Source of the DNA: Chlamydoabsidia padenii
Lineage: Eukaryota; Mucoromycota; Mucoromycetes; Mucorales; Cunninghamellaceae
Length of the DNA: 64,000 nucleotides
Assembly: GCA_025330725.1 (NCBI GenBank)
Contig: JAIWND010000044.1
Span: 62,001 to 126,000 of the forward strand
Reading direction: 5' to 3'
In this document: one piece after another, positions 1 through 11,681 of the stretch
Numbering within the stretch: the stretch's first letter is position 1
Layout: each line of letters starts with the position of its first letter
Position numbers and translations under genes: made by a program
The notes under the pieces: model-generated
Told to the model about the DNA's origin: nothing
Databases searched by the model: none
The model's input: only the letters and a program-made list of their open reading frames with translations

Positions 1-275
1 AAGAGAATGCGGGACATCTGTCCCAAAAAGCCAGATACATGATATCCACTTATGCTAAGTGCCATTTTATTCTCCGCTTATTCGACAAAAAATTCACATT
101 TGCACCTGCCATTTTTCCTTTACTTTCACCTTTCAGAAGATGTGTTAAGGATTTCAAGTTTTTATTTTATTTTTTAAGGTTTAAAAAAAGAGTCAAGTGT
201 AAGATAGCTGTACTGTACATACTATACTGTACAATGCCAAGTTTAATATACTACTGCTTCAATCAACTAAAACTA

Positions 276-1678
276 CTAGGACCGATAATCAGCATTGATG
301 GTGACATATTCGTGAGAGAGATCACAAGTCCAAAACATCGCATCACTATCACCCAAACCCAAGTCGACTTCAATCCATAAATCCTCCATCTTGAGAATTT
401 CCGCGGCCCGGGTTTCGTCCACCACTTCAGGTTCACCAGTAATCATCAAAGGTAAAGATGGTGAGCCATCACTGGGCACAAATGTCACACTGACTTTGGA
501 AGTGTCCACATCCACCCCACTGTGACCGAGACTAGCACAGATACGACCCCAATTGGCATCTTGGCCATACAATGCTGTTTTCACCAATTTGGATGTAGAG
601 ATATGTGAGGCTGCTTTCTTTGCACTTTCAAAGGATTCACCGCCCTAAGTTAATAAATAATGCATGTTAATGCCAAGAATCTCCCTCTTCTACCCCTTTT
701 TTTCTTTAGCTACTTTACTTTGACATGAATGGTGACAAATTTAGTCGCCCCTTCACCATCACGAACCACCAATTGAGCCAATTGAGCAGCAAAACCTGTA
801 AGACGATCTCGGAAGAGCAAATAAGAAGGGTCAGATTCATCCTGAATAGAGACACCGCTTGCACCATTAGCCAACACCGAGATAGTATCATTCGTACTCA
901 TATCACCATCGATACTAATCGCATTGAAGCTTCGATCGACAGCGAAAGTCAGAGCCTTTTTAAGCAAATCAGGACCAACGTGAGCATCAGTCACCATAAA
1001 CCCAAGTAAAGTCGCCATGTTGGGATGAATCATACCCGCTCCTTTAGCAATCCCCGCCATTCGAAAAGGCGACTTATTGTTAGTATGGAAGGTACCCGAG
1101 CAAAGTTTGGGGAACGTGTCTGTGGTCATATAAGCTTCAGCGGCCTGGAACCAACCTGCTTGATGATCATCCGATAAAGCTTGGTAGGCGTGTCGAATCC
1201 CCGGCTCGAGTTTATCCATATTCAGTTGTTGACCAATCACCCCCGTTGACATGGTGAGGGCCGATCGTGGGTGACCTGTCAATTCATCCATGATGGATCG
1301 CATACGTTCCGCATTGATCAACCCTTGACTACCCGTCACCGCATTGGCACACCCCGAGTTGGTGACAACCCCATAGATATTTTGGTGGTGGTTGTCTTGA
1401 AGGGTTTGTTTGCTGACAAGGACAGGCGCGGCTTTGAATGCATTAGTGGTAAAGACGGCAGCAGCTGTACAGGGTAAGTCTGAGACTACCAGAGCAACGT
1501 CCTTGTTGCCATTCTTCTTGATGCCACATGAGACCCCAGAGGCTCGGAAACCCAGAGGGTAAGTGCCTGAGCTTGGGATGAATGCTTGCTTGCGTGCACT
1601 AAGGTGGTTGTAGGTGCTGTATGAGAATTGTTGGGTGGTGAGGGTAGATCGAAGAGGAGATAGGCGAGTCAGTAACAT
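276..1678 (-). CDS. argJ: Ornithine acetyltransferase / glutamate N-acetyltransferase (ArgJ, yeast Arg7 type), mitochondrial
   Basis: Two exons, 1678-719 and 644-276, joined across a 74-bp intron (donor GTAAAG, acceptor TTAG) in phase 0, giving 442 residues, the usual length. ArgJ transfers acetyl from N-acetylornithine to glutamate and closes the acetyl cycle of arginine synthesis. The family self-cleaves before a Thr; the motif [16 protein letters not shown] is near residue 213-228, with Thr of MATLL as expected nucleophile. The first 30 residues ([13 protein letters not shown]...) are rich in Arg/Ser/Thr and lack acids until later, as in a mitochondrial presequence. The C-terminal part keeps GQDANWGRI and ends ...[13 protein letters not shown] Gcn4-type TGACTCA lies 117 bp upstream of the ATG. 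No damage is seen. Confidence 0.95.
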
Positions 1679-1794
1679 GGTGAAGTGAATAGGGGAGGAG
1701 GAGGAAATAGACGAGTGAGAAATTTATATGTGAAAGGATTAAATATTGGTTTTTATTATTTATATATGTGTATATGAAAGGAAAAGACGAAAAG

Positions 1795-1801
1795 TGACTC
1801 A
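1795..1801. promoter_or_regulatory. Gcn4/CpcA-type site TGACTCA upstream of argJ
   Basis: Perfect palindromic-core TGACTCA, 117-123 bp upstream of the argJ start codon on the minus strand. This is the general amino-acid control element of fungi, and arginine genes are classic targets. The location and target gene make it credible, although a 7-mer can occur by chance. The rest of 1679-2360 holds AT-rich tracts (TATATATATA near 1905) and no supported gene. Confidence 0.6.
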
Positions 1802-2369
1802 TACGAGATCTTCGGTGTTTTAATTATTCTCCACAGTGTTTCACAATCGTTTTTTTATTATGAATACAACTCTAGAAATTCGCGCAGTTCTTCATAATCT
1901 CGTATATATATATCATGCGCTATTTTACTTGCAAACAGAATTGTGATTCAGCCAGTGTTGGCCACTGTAATGTTCTTTTGATATTGATCATTTAGGAAAG
2001 CTTCAATTGATATTACAGTACACTTGTTTCCGTGTTGCATGAATATCGTTTATACTGACAAGTCGGTAAAATGATTTTAGAGGTAGCATTTCCATTTCGA
2101 TGGTTCAATCACTCGGTCACACATTCTTTTTTTATGCATGAATCCAATGGGTGAATGCTTTTTCCCAAATGTCAACCGGAAATGGCACCGAGGTAAGTCA
2201 GCGAATGCGGCAGATCAAACATTCAAAATCCCGATATCGGCCCAAGGAGGCAAGTCAAAAAAGGAAAAATAATGCGTTACAGTCATTTCAAGAAGTAAAG
2301 TCGCTGTTTTTGAATTTGAAGTCGTGCCAAAAACTTGTGTGTTTGATCCAAAAATAAAGACGTGTTCAC

Positions 2370-3650
2370 GTGTCACGAACACATCGTTTATTTTACTTGT
2401 CGCTTAGTAATTATCCAATAGAATTTATTGGCATGGATCTTGTTGTTGACGAGGAGTTGTTTGCTATTGAAACAATAAGTTCTCGTACTCAGTTCCTAAT
2501 GAACAAGCCTATAGAAAAGGCTTTTAAAAATCATGTAATGCATCCAGCTGCAGATGAAACGAACTGTGAAGATGTTGATATGGAGTTATGCAACAAGCGA
2601 CGCTTCACGGTTTACTCTAGTGAAGACAAGACTAGATTTTTTCATTTATTTTTCAGTAAATGCTTGAATGCTTCTGCTGCTGCTGCGAGGCAATTGGGCA
2701 TTCGCATTCGTGCGGCTCAGAGATGGGTCAAACGCTATTACGAAGATCCTGAAAGCATTTTCGAAAAGAAGAAAAAGTCAGGTCGGCGTCGTATTCTTGG
2801 GGAGGAGCATAAGCAGTTTCTTTTAAATTACATTGATGAGAATCCTTCTGCTGTTGTAACTGAAGTGGCGGAAAGTTTAACACAAAACTTTACGGATCTT
2901 AATGTTTCTCGTAGCACTGTTTATAACTTCATGACAACTGAGTGCAATCTATCTATTAAGCAGGCACAGTTCCAGCCTGTAGAAAGAAATAGCGAAGAAA
3001 AGATTCAACAAAGATACGATTGGGTTCAAAAGTGGCAGCAAACCGACTTGAATTTCATGACAAATTGCGTCTTTCTTGATGGATCTGCGTTTCATATTAA
3101 TTTGAAACGAGGTATGGCGTGGTCAAGGAAAGGTACTCCTGCAGTAGTTACAGTGCCTATGACTAAAGCAAAAGCAAAATCGATTTTAGGTGCAATATCT
3201 GCTACTGGTTTAATTAATGTTAGTTTGAGAGTACCAAAACGAATCAAAAAGAGAAAGCTTGGACGTGAGACTGGTGGTTACAGCACAGGAACAGTGACAG
3301 GGCATTATTTGAGCTTTGTAAAGACTACTCTTGATGAAATGGACAAGTATCCAGAAATGAAGGGGCATTACCTTGTCATGGATAATGCTCCTATTCATAG
3401 CTCAACTGATATAGGTAAGTATATTCATTCTCGAGGATATCGGTATGTATATCTTCCTCCATATTCTTCTGAACTAAATCCAATTGAGCAGTTCTGGTCA
3501 GTTGTAAAGAGCAAAGTGAAACGAAATTAGTTCTTGGAAAAAGAAACGTTAGCGACTAGAATTAGCGAAGCCTGTGATAGTTTATACTTAAGTGACTTCA
3601 ACGGCTTTGTTTCTCATTCGGTTAAATGTTTTGGAAAGTGTCTTAACAAA
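2370..3650 (+). pseudogene. Tc1/mariner-type DDE transposase, interrupted by one TAG
   Basis: An open frame from 2370 encodes an N-terminal helix-turn-helix region (about residues 85-200, including AARQLGIRIRAAQRWVKRYY) and a DDE_3 catalytic domain with FLDGSAFH (first Asp), YLVMDNAPIHSS (second Asp) and LPPYSSELNPIEQFW (Glu). A TAG at 3528-3530 stops it after KSKVKRN. The same frame continues with FLEKETLATRISEACDSLYL and FNGFVSHSVKCFGKCLNKE, a normal tail for these proteins, so one nonsense change has removed about 40 residues. The true start could be Met at 2433 (MDLVVDEELF). No terminal inverted repeats were found around it. Catalytic residues are intact, so decay is recent or the stop is a sequencing error. 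Confidence 0.85.
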
Positions 3651-4016
3651 GAAAAAAAGGATAAACAGATTTTATTGTTAAAGAAAACCAAAAAAAAAAA
3701 AAAAAAAAAAGTGGAATTAACCAAGGAAAAAAAATTGGGGATAACAATCATAGGTATATACGCAACTCGAAGGGGAAGGAAAAGAAATGATAGCACGGGG
3801 GATGCAATTCAGAACAATGCTTGACACTGAAAGTGGATCACGGAGAGGTCGAACAAAAGGGGAAGTCTTCATTGCAGTTTACGGCGAACCGTCAACTCGT
3901 ACGAACCAAAACGTCAATGTTGAACCAAGAAAATCTCGTCCGATTGGAATCGAATGCCCAATCAATCAAACAGGCAGCTCTAACACAAGAAACAAGTGGT
4001 AAGGAAAATCCTCACC

Positions 4017-4054
<38 letters not shown>

Positions 4055-4060
4055 TCAAGT
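3651..4060. other. Region with poly-A tracts downstream of the transposase
   Basis: Holds A-runs near 3690-3710 and 4020-4051 with short overlapping frames (3787-4021) that show no recognisable domain. I see no supported gene here. The A-runs precede the first copy of the duplicated 102-bp unit. Confidence 0.4.
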
Positions 4061-4162
4061 CGCAACAATCATGAGGGAACTAGGGAAAGTTTAGACGGTC
4101 GCCCCAATTATGCAATGATCGTTACTTGACCCGAATCCTAAGCATACTGATGCAAAGGTAGG
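4061..4162. repeat. Duplicated noncoding unit, copy 1 (102 bp)
   Basis: Begins CGCAACAATCATGAGGGAAC and ends GATGCAAAGGTAGG. It recurs 167 bp downstream with only two or three substitutions (ACTAGGGAAAG against ACTGGAGAAAG). No open frame runs through it. Both copies are preceded by an A-run. Inside are ATGATC and CTGA flanked by TGCA, vaguely like C/D snoRNA boxes but not to consensus. Confidence 0.75.
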
Positions 4163-4227
4163 GCCTATTTGTTAGCAGACAAAACGAAAAAAAAAAAAAA
4201 AAAAAAACGATACACGCAATGAGAACA

Positions 4228-4329
4228 CGCAACAATCATGAGGGAACTGGAGAAAGTTTAGACGGTCGCCCCAATTATGCAATGATCGTTACTTGACCCG
4301 AATCCTAAGCATACTGATGCAAAGGTAGG
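4228..4329. repeat. Duplicated noncoding unit, copy 2 (102 bp)
   Basis: Near-identical second copy of the unit at 4061-4162, same strand, offset 167 bp. The 65 bp between copies contains an A-run (about 4186-4207). Such conservation suggests a recent tandem duplication or a conserved transcript. Confidence 0.75.
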
Positions 4330-4442
4330 ATCTTAAGTTCTATGCGTCTTACCATGAAGCCACGCATTCGAAGCAAAGGAAAAATGGAAAACAAAAAACA
4401 AAATTCCGTTGCCAACAAAATTTTTTCTCAAGAATTTTTACT

Positions 4443-4804
4443 TGGTGTGACAGCAATTTTTTTTTTGTATATTTTAAGGACTGCCTAATTTTTTTCGCCT
4501 GCGGGATGTGAAAAAAAATTAGAAGTCAACACACCTAACGGATTTTTTTTTATGAAATAGGCAGGGATAAGAAAATGGGTACTTCCGATTGGCTCAAATG
4601 GTAGCTCGGGTCCAAATCTGAGGTTAAAGGGCCATAAATAAAGTTTAAACCCCCATTTTTATATCCCGCATGTGTTTAAAGGTCCTATTCGTGCTACTTC
4701 AACACCGTTTATGGTATCTAGCTCCAGATTGTGCTATATAGACAATCGGGAATCCAATAAACAATTCATCATCTCCTCTTTCGCTTATCTCTACCTCAAT
4801 AACA
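4443..4804 (+). mobile_element. Solo LTR, probably Ty3/Gypsy type
   Basis: A 362-bp segment begins TGGTGTGACAGC and ends CTCAATAACA (TG...CA). It is flanked by TACT at 4439-4442 and 4805-4808; the match extends to TACTT if the first T is counted as flank. A TATA-like CTATATAG (about 4734-4741) is followed by AATAAA near 4756, as in an R-U5 region. No internal gag/pol or second LTR is present, so this is a recombined solo LTR. The class is inferred from the TGTGACAG-like start and the short target duplication. Confidence 0.7.
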
Positions 4805-5167
4805 TACTTACAGCCCAAAATAGTACAAGATAAAGCGGAAATTCAACCGACCAGAAAAAAAACAAGAAATAGGGGCGATCTCATTGTTGGCGGTATTTGA
4901 AAGCAAGGCTCATTCATGCAAAAAAAAAAAAAAGATGATGGTCTATGAATGTATTGTGTAAAAGGAATGAAAAAAAAAGATCTATAATGTGATGTGTAAA
5001 AGCGGATGATAGAAAGAAGAAGAAAAAAGAGAAAAAAAAGAAGGTAAAAAGATGTATCTAATGTATGTGTTTTAAGTTGTGCCTGAAAAACCAAAAGCTA
5101 TTGAATTTGGATGTGTTGATCATATGTAGACCTTGCCAGTTTTTGGTGTGGATATCAATTACTAATT

Positions 5168-8100
5168 TTAAATCAAGATCAATAGGGGTAGCATTGATTC
5201 AGTTGGTCTAACAGTTTGGTAGCACTTGCCATCATCAATACCAGAATCGATTACATACTTCTGAACCAGCATACCATCATCAAATTTAATCACTTCCCCG
5301 ACAAAATATGGCTTTTCATTTGCTATAGACTTTCCAATGAAAATACACCATGCATCTTATTCCTGATTGTTTTGTGGCTGTTGTTATTGTCCACAAATTC
5401 TCTTCCACCAAGAAGCGCGTTGGAAAAAGAATCACCAAGTTTTTTAAGCCAAGACTCTGCTTTAGGTCCCATCTTCCGTCGAAAGCCATCGTCATGTGCC
5501 CATGAGCCACCATCCATAATATGGCGAAGCATGAATTGTTTACCAAATCTGATAGCAATGTCTCTGTTGGGGTTATGTCTGTTTGTGTGGATTATATGTT
5601 CCCTTATAAACTTGTTAAACATTTCCCCTCGTTCGGTTTTAAAATGTAAAGGACATCCAAATCGCTTAATGTCTTCAGGAAGATGTTGCAGAATTTGGAC
5701 TTTTGGCTTGTAACTGAAAGCGTCGGCATTGTTCGTAGAGACATCAAAGTGATGAAGAGAAAAAATCAACTTTTGAATCGCCGATCCAACTTCATCTACA
5801 TAGTCATTGAATTTTTTTTCGATGGCCCTGACAAAAATCAAAGATGACAGATCACCAAGGCAGCAGAAAGGTTCAATAATTGGTTTGATTTTTTCGTCGC
5901 TTGAAAATTCTTCGGCTAAAATCACCGGCAACACCTGAACTAGTAACTTGAAATCACGTCCCAAAAAGGAACCACAATGATTCATTTTACGCCGGAATGC
6001 ACGGTCGTAGCTACCAGCTTCTTCGTAATGTTTCAATCTTCTTGTTAGTTGATTTACTTTTTCTTCTTCGTTTTTCATCATGGTTTTCATCAAGTGGTTG
6101 ATCAAGTATTTGACAACACCCAAAAGTACCGTGTGTAAGATTTCCACTGGTGTATCCTTAGATGGATCAAAAGATTTCAGTTCCAGGAGCCTTCTTGATT
6201 TTGAATGTTTGAAGCACAAAGTTTCACTTGTAAAAGAATTTCCCGTGTTGTCTTGATAAATCTCATCATTTGGTTCACCAGAAGCAGCAGCCAAGTAATG
6301 CTCTTTAGTTCGATTCATGCAAGATTCAAGCAGTTCAATCGCCGACACAAGTTCTACCCCGACAACTCTTCTTGATCTTCCTTGAACAACTCTTCGTACT
6401 TTTTTTGTAGGTTTTTTGAAATAACATTTTCGGCACCCATATATGGCATTGGAACGTTTGATTGCACATATATCGGCATGACGAGGATTATCACCCGAGA
6501 TAAATAAAACAGGGGCAAATACCAAGGCCTTTTTTTGGTATTTTGCAGAATACATGAGCACACCATCTTCAAGCTTCTACAAATCATCAACCAAACCAGG
6601 CACCACATCCATTGCATCCAAACCTGAAGAGCCGGCCACCGCAGAGACATAGAACATGTTTTCTCTTTTGTTCCTTTCTTCAAAGGGCATAGCAGCGCAC
6701 GTGAAAGACCAACTATCAAACAAGTTGAATTGCTTGGATTGGTTTCCAGAATTGTCATCAATGAATAAAATAATAGGGGCAATAATCACCGGATAGAATC
6801 CAGTGATATTTCCGCATGCATCAACGACAAGTCTTTTCATAGGATGAGGGTCGGAGATTAAGCACTTTAGTTTCATGCAGAGAGATTCCACCTTGCCACC
6901 AACGGTGAGTAAAAACGAGTTCGATTGGTTGAGATAGCCGTGACCATAGTTGATTGTAAGGGATACCACCAAAACGTCTACTTTTTGTTCGGAAATGCCG
7001 TACGTCCCATTTTGGTATGCTACGACAGTATGACCACGAGCGAATTGAGATCCATACATGGTAATGAAAGATTCGATCAAAAAGGATGATGCAGAGGGGA
7101 AAGCATAGTATAGACAACACAATCACCAACCCAATAATCATAGTTGTTGATTTTAACAAATGGTTGCTGGAACAAGTTATGGGTTTTCCATTTTTCACCT
7201 TGTTGAAGGTTGATCGATTGATCAGGGGTGAAATCTGGCAAAGCGGTGATTAAATCACATTTTTTTGGATTGGCTACAAGTAGTTCCAAATGGGATGATG
7301 GTAAATTCATGGAAACATCCACTTTTTCTTCGTCCTTGTTTTCAATAGTCAAAGTTGTAGCGGGAAAGATGGGGATATTGTTTCTTTTTCTTTTCATAAA
7401 ATTGATGAGAGCATCCAACCGAGGTAGTCGAAACTCCATCTTTTCTTCAGTATATTGATCCTTGACCATCATCAAAATGTTAATCATGTATAAAATCTTC
7501 TTTAGTAGTCTTTCCGAGATCACATCGTCGTCCCCATTGATGAATGATTGAAGTACCATCGACTGAATGTCAGGAAAAGGATGCGCACCACCAAGACCCC
7601 GAGCAAAATGTTCAACATCTTCTTCAGCAATACATTCAGTATCGTTGGTCATGTATTCGAGAGCGTCAAAACGATTAATGAAAAAGTTCATTTGGTCGGC
7701 ATCATGATCTTCTTCCTCCGAAATATCACCCGAATATGAAACGGCTTCACTGGCAACCGATTCACTGTCGCTGGTAACTTCTTCAGTAACGGGTGGTTCA
7801 GGGGAATCAGGGGAGACATCAGGAAATTCCATTGCATCATTTTCGGATCCCGGCTCCTGTAAAAATAAAAATAAAAATAAAAATAAAAATAAAAATAAAA
7901 ATAAAAATAAAAATAAAAATAAAAATAAAAATAAAAATAAAAATAAAAAAAAGTCAGGAACCTCCTTTATATATATATGATATATATATACTACTAACAT
8001 CGGATTCATGTTGGTCAGTGTTCGTGGGGTCAGCCGGATGCGTTTTTTTTTGTGTAATTGAAGAGTATTGTTATCCCTGAAAGATTTGCCATCACAATTG

Positions 8101-8210
8101 CCAAGATGACATTCAAAACTCTTTTTGTTTCTCTGGCGTTTTTGTAAGGAAGCCTTCCAAGTAGGTTCATTTTGATATCCTCGAGGTTGAGATCGCTTAG
8201 ACATTGTCAT
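5168..8210 (-). pseudogene. Broken transposase of the Plavaka type (CACTA/CMC clade)
   Basis: Read right to left. Exon 1 (from 8210) carries a partial C2H2-like finger (FECHLGNCDGKSF...LQLH). A likely intron with an (AAAAAT)n tract is followed by an acidic Ser/Glu region. Then come FIDDNSGNQSKQFNLFDSW, the block LVFAPVLFISGDNPRHADIC, a Cys-rich YGCRKCYF, and TPVEILHTVLLGVVKYLI, a run typical of Plavaka transposases. Damage: a frameshift near 7100, an in-frame TAG at 6577-6579 (between VVPGLVDDL and KLEDGVLMYS), and a further frame change near 5330 before a C-terminal stretch ending at 5168. Terminal repeats were not identified. The identification rests on remembered family motifs. Confidence 0.8.
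7860..7948. repeat. Hexanucleotide array (AAAAAT)n, about 14-15 units
   Basis: Perfect AAAAAT repeats. On the minus strand this is a TTTTTA tract ending in ACAG just before GAGCCGGGATCC, so it most likely serves as the pyrimidine tract of an intron in the Plavaka-like gene rather than coding alternating Phe-Leu. Confidence 0.8.
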
Positions 8211-8343
8211 GTAAGAAATTGATGTGAATGAATGTTTTGAGGTTGAGCAAGTCCTCTTGTTCTCAATTACAAGGGGAATAATAAAGTCGAGCGGGTACTG
8301 AAATTAAACACCCGCCAAATGTCCAAACGTCTATAAAAAGCCC

Positions 8344-8401
<58 letters not shown>

Positions 8402-9320
8402 CTCTCTTTTCAAAACATGATTCTGAATGGACTCTGTAATATATTGGTAAGAATTAATTTCAATTAAAACCTCTTTATACTCATCACTATCTACTGTGAT
8501 GTACTTTAGGACAAGCCTACTCATTCATAGACCATCATTCCGTCAAGAATCCTGAACGCCTTTGGCCATGGAAAGGTAAGTTTTTTGCCCAGCAATTCAG
8601 CCAAAATTAAATGCATATATAACTAACTTCATCCATTGACTTTTTAATATCTTGATAGGATTTCTGTTCTATTAAACTTATGATGGGAAGCATGGCTCAG
8701 TGAATACTGCTTGGCACCGGCAATGATCGATAGGTAACCTACCACGGACCTGGTGTCTTCCGTTTACAAATCAGATGATGGCATCCATACTTTTTAACTG
8801 CTTTGATCTAGTGTAGCATTGTATATATAGTATCTATTAGTATTAACTGTATAATGATCAATAAAAGCTATTTATTTTATAAACGCATTCATGTGTATGA
8901 ACGGGAACAGGGTGGATGGCTGGATTATCGGGATGTGGATGATGGTATGCTTAATGGAGAGATGGGTAATGATCAACCGGAAAAAGACGAGAGCGTGTTA
9001 AAGCGACGGTCCATTCCCAGTATGGCAGGTCTTATTCCCATTTCACATCGCACAACGCTAAAACCAAAACGGAATTGAATTGGATCACCGATCCTGCAAA
9101 AAATCCGTAGGTGTGCAGAGTTTTTATGATTTTATTGTCTTTTTCCGAACCTTTTTAATACAGACTCCAACCATCTCAATCACACTCGACGTCTCACGAA
9201 CACAACAATTATCATTGGAAGACCACTTGTACCTGGTCTGTGCATCGACATTGGTATTACTGCTGACTCTTCACACATTTTCCCAGTGAAATACAGCCGT
9301 TTTTTGGGTAAATGCTTGGC
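8211..9320. other. Unassigned accessory region with TATA box and 47-nt poly-T
   Basis: CTATAAAAAG near 8331-8340 is followed by a T-run (about 8349-8397) and an ATG at 8417, which resembles a plus-strand core promoter. Short exon-like pieces with GTAAG donors follow (8417-8580). The frame at 8854-9078 and the one at 9080-9289 match nothing I recognise. No complete gene can be assembled; it may be element-borne. Confidence 0.3.
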
Positions 9321-9505
9321 TCACGGAATTTTGGTAAGAGCACTACTCGCTCAATTGTTAACGGATGCTAATGATTAAAAAGGCGATGTGAATACTATGG
9401 TATATTTCCAACATAATTTACTGCAAAAGCTAAGCACCAAGACCTTTGTGTTAGTCTGTCCAAGCTTGCGATGACTTTTATCTGACCTTTGCGACGAAGA
9501 TTATT
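9321..9505 (+). repeat. Dispersed repeat, copy A
   Basis: About 180 bp beginning CACGGAATTTTGG and ending GCGACGAAGAT. A second copy in the same orientation lies at 14219-14404 with roughly 80% identity by eye, including the shared block CAAGCTTGCGATGACTTTT. There is no conserved frame. A further short match (GCTAGGCGCACGGAA) occurs inverted downstream of copy A and direct upstream of copy B. Confidence 0.7.
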
Positions 9506-9582
9506 TTTTAATTTTTCAAGACGGAAACTTCATTTTCAAATGCCGAAACACCCAAATTCCGTGCGCCTAGCAATTCCCGTTA

Positions 9583-11083
9583 TTGAAGAACTGGACAGCT
9601 GCCAGCACGGCCATTGACAACATTTACAAGATACGACAGCCACCCATACTAATTGACACTGTGACAAGGCTTGTTTCCATAATAGACGACTTGATGCGAC
9701 TCAAGCTTGGTAGGGGTACAGCCGAGGTCAAATTACGAATCTTGCAACTGCTTCAGAACGAAAAAAAAAGTTTGCCAAAGAGGTTGCCGCATTCGTTAAC
9801 AAGCTTCCATGTGTGTCCCTCAATGAAGACTACCACAAAAAGCAGAAAGTGTCACATTGGGCTATGTGGAAGTAATGCCATTGGTTGCTTAATCCAATCC
9901 AGAATTGACTTTTATGGACTTGGTACGTTTAGGTATGCTTGCTCGCTGGCTCATGTTGAGAAAGGTGGCACCTTTTTGAAAGAATTATTTGGACGAGCAG
10001 TTGATGGAGGGTGTTCTTGGGATTCAAATTGTTGGTCGAACGATTCGGTTTTACGTTCTTGTGTTGCGTGCCACTGCCACATTTGTGATGTACTTGATCG
10101 CAGAGATCAAGGTACCAGACTCGATTCAGGGCTTGCCTGGCTTTATCACCGAACTATCATCTATTCTCAAGATTCTGCATGTTTTCAAAGTGCGCCAGTT
10201 GATCGACCCAGTTGGACCGAACGAAGAACTCACTCGCGGTACAATTGGTAGCCGACATGGCAGTGAGGATGATACTGGCTTGCCTTTGGACTCGACCTCT
10301 GAAGAATTCTCACCTACGAGCGACACTTGCCCGCCATCACAATTGTCCACACAGTTACGAGCGCCTGGTCGTGATCGCTTCCAAGTTGACAATGTAGACA
10401 TCTCGGGTAAATTTTATCAAAGGTCATTTTTCTTCCCTTAATGATTGGAAAAAGTTTCGTTGAAATCGAATTTCTCGAAGTCAATTATTTTACCTTTTTT
10501 ATTTTTATTTTTATTTTTGGTTCACCCGTTATCTTTGTCCTTCAAGTTAATGACATCGAAGATTACAACATTGGATGCAACAGGGGTACTGCTCGTGAAC
10601 GTATCTCGTCCACTTTGTGTGGTATCGCTCCACCTGATCATGGTAATTCTGGTGAACATTTTGCTCTTTGGACTGGTCTTGAATCAAGGCCCCCTCGTAA
10701 ATTCTATTTTGATGTGGATGCTCTCATCTTGGAATCCAATGTTTCCCCTTGTGTTGCTCGTGTTTTTTCTTTGTTTTGTCCATCCCTTTGGACATTTACT
10801 CGGTGACACATGGTTTTGGAATAAGATTCTCTTTCTTTCAGCACAAGTGCTCGCCTTGGATATTCGGGTGCAACAATGCAGCCAAAATCCTTTGCGGGTA
10901 TTAGAGCCTGAACGAAAGATGACAGATTTGGAGTGGGCAAGCCAATTTGTGAAGCAATGCAAGGCTGAGAAAAAAAAAAAGAATAAATTGGCAAGCTTGC
11001 TTCGAGATGCCGGGGTTTTTAAAACCTACGCAAATACTCAAAGCTTGAAGAATACATACAACAGTCAGAAATCCAAGAAATAA
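9583..11083 (+). pseudogene. Cluster of decayed ORFs, unknown family
   Basis: Three overlapping frames (9583-10251, 9989-10441, 10445-11083) look like parts of one or two damaged genes. One frame contains a coherent segment, GRTIRFYVLVLRATATFVMY followed by LAEIKVPDSIQGLPGFITEL, and the last ends in a Lys-rich, coiled-coil-like tail (ERKMTDLEWASQFVKQCKAE...). Frames change repeatedly and no single start is convincing. I recall similar segments in repetitive Mucorales hypothetical proteins but cannot name a function. Confidence 0.35.
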
Positions 11084-11399
11084 ACAAATCGATACCATAT
11101 TACTATGCTTTTTACACTGCGTTTCCGCTCTCAATTTGCCTACTATAATAAAAATCCACACAAACACTAAAGTGACCACAATGGTTCTTTTATTGAAGCA
11201 TTTAGTAATTATATTGATCGAGTGCCGGATGAGATTTAGTGTACGTACAGTCAGACGAGAAGAAGAAGAAGAAAAAAGGATATCGTGAGCGCTGATTGGT
11301 TGGATTAAAGTTTTTTGTCAATTATCGACGACAAGGTTTGTCTATCATTTTCTGAACAATGTATAACCAGCTACACGAGAGACAGACGTATGATCAATA

Positions 11400-11630
11400 T
11401 CAAGTAGCGACACCAGCATCCAAACGGTTCTTGAAACCAAAGATGGCAATCCATATGATAACGATCACCAAGCCGACGATACAAGCACCTAAATAAAATT
11501 GCGGCACCATGCGAGGAGCAATGGTGAACAGATCACCATACGGTCGCAGGCCATTGCGGCGGCGAATGATGAGCAACACGCAGATCAAGCCGATCACAAT
11601 TGAGTAGATGAGCCCAACTTCCCCCCCCCA

Positions 11631-11681
<51 letters not shown>

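Noticed and set aside
1..275. Possible gene end left of argJ
   Set aside because: The only frame overlaps argJ antisense and shows no family signal.
3787..4021. Two overlapping small plus-strand ORFs
   Set aside because: Different frames of the same sequence, no recognisable content, ending in poly-A.
4061..4162. C/D-box snoRNA
   Set aside because: ATGATC and CTGA only partly match the consensus and the stem is a palindromic TGCA; not strong enough to call.
4595..4640. tRNA-like A and B box words inside the solo LTR (TGGCTCAAATGG, GGGTCCAAATC)
   Set aside because: The spacing is too short for a tRNA and no cloverleaf can be drawn; probably chance or LTR promoter sequence.
7858..7950. Alternating Phe-Leu transmembrane coding run in the Plavaka-like gene
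   Set aside because: It is the translation of a (TTTTTA)n tract ending in a splice acceptor; better explained as intron.
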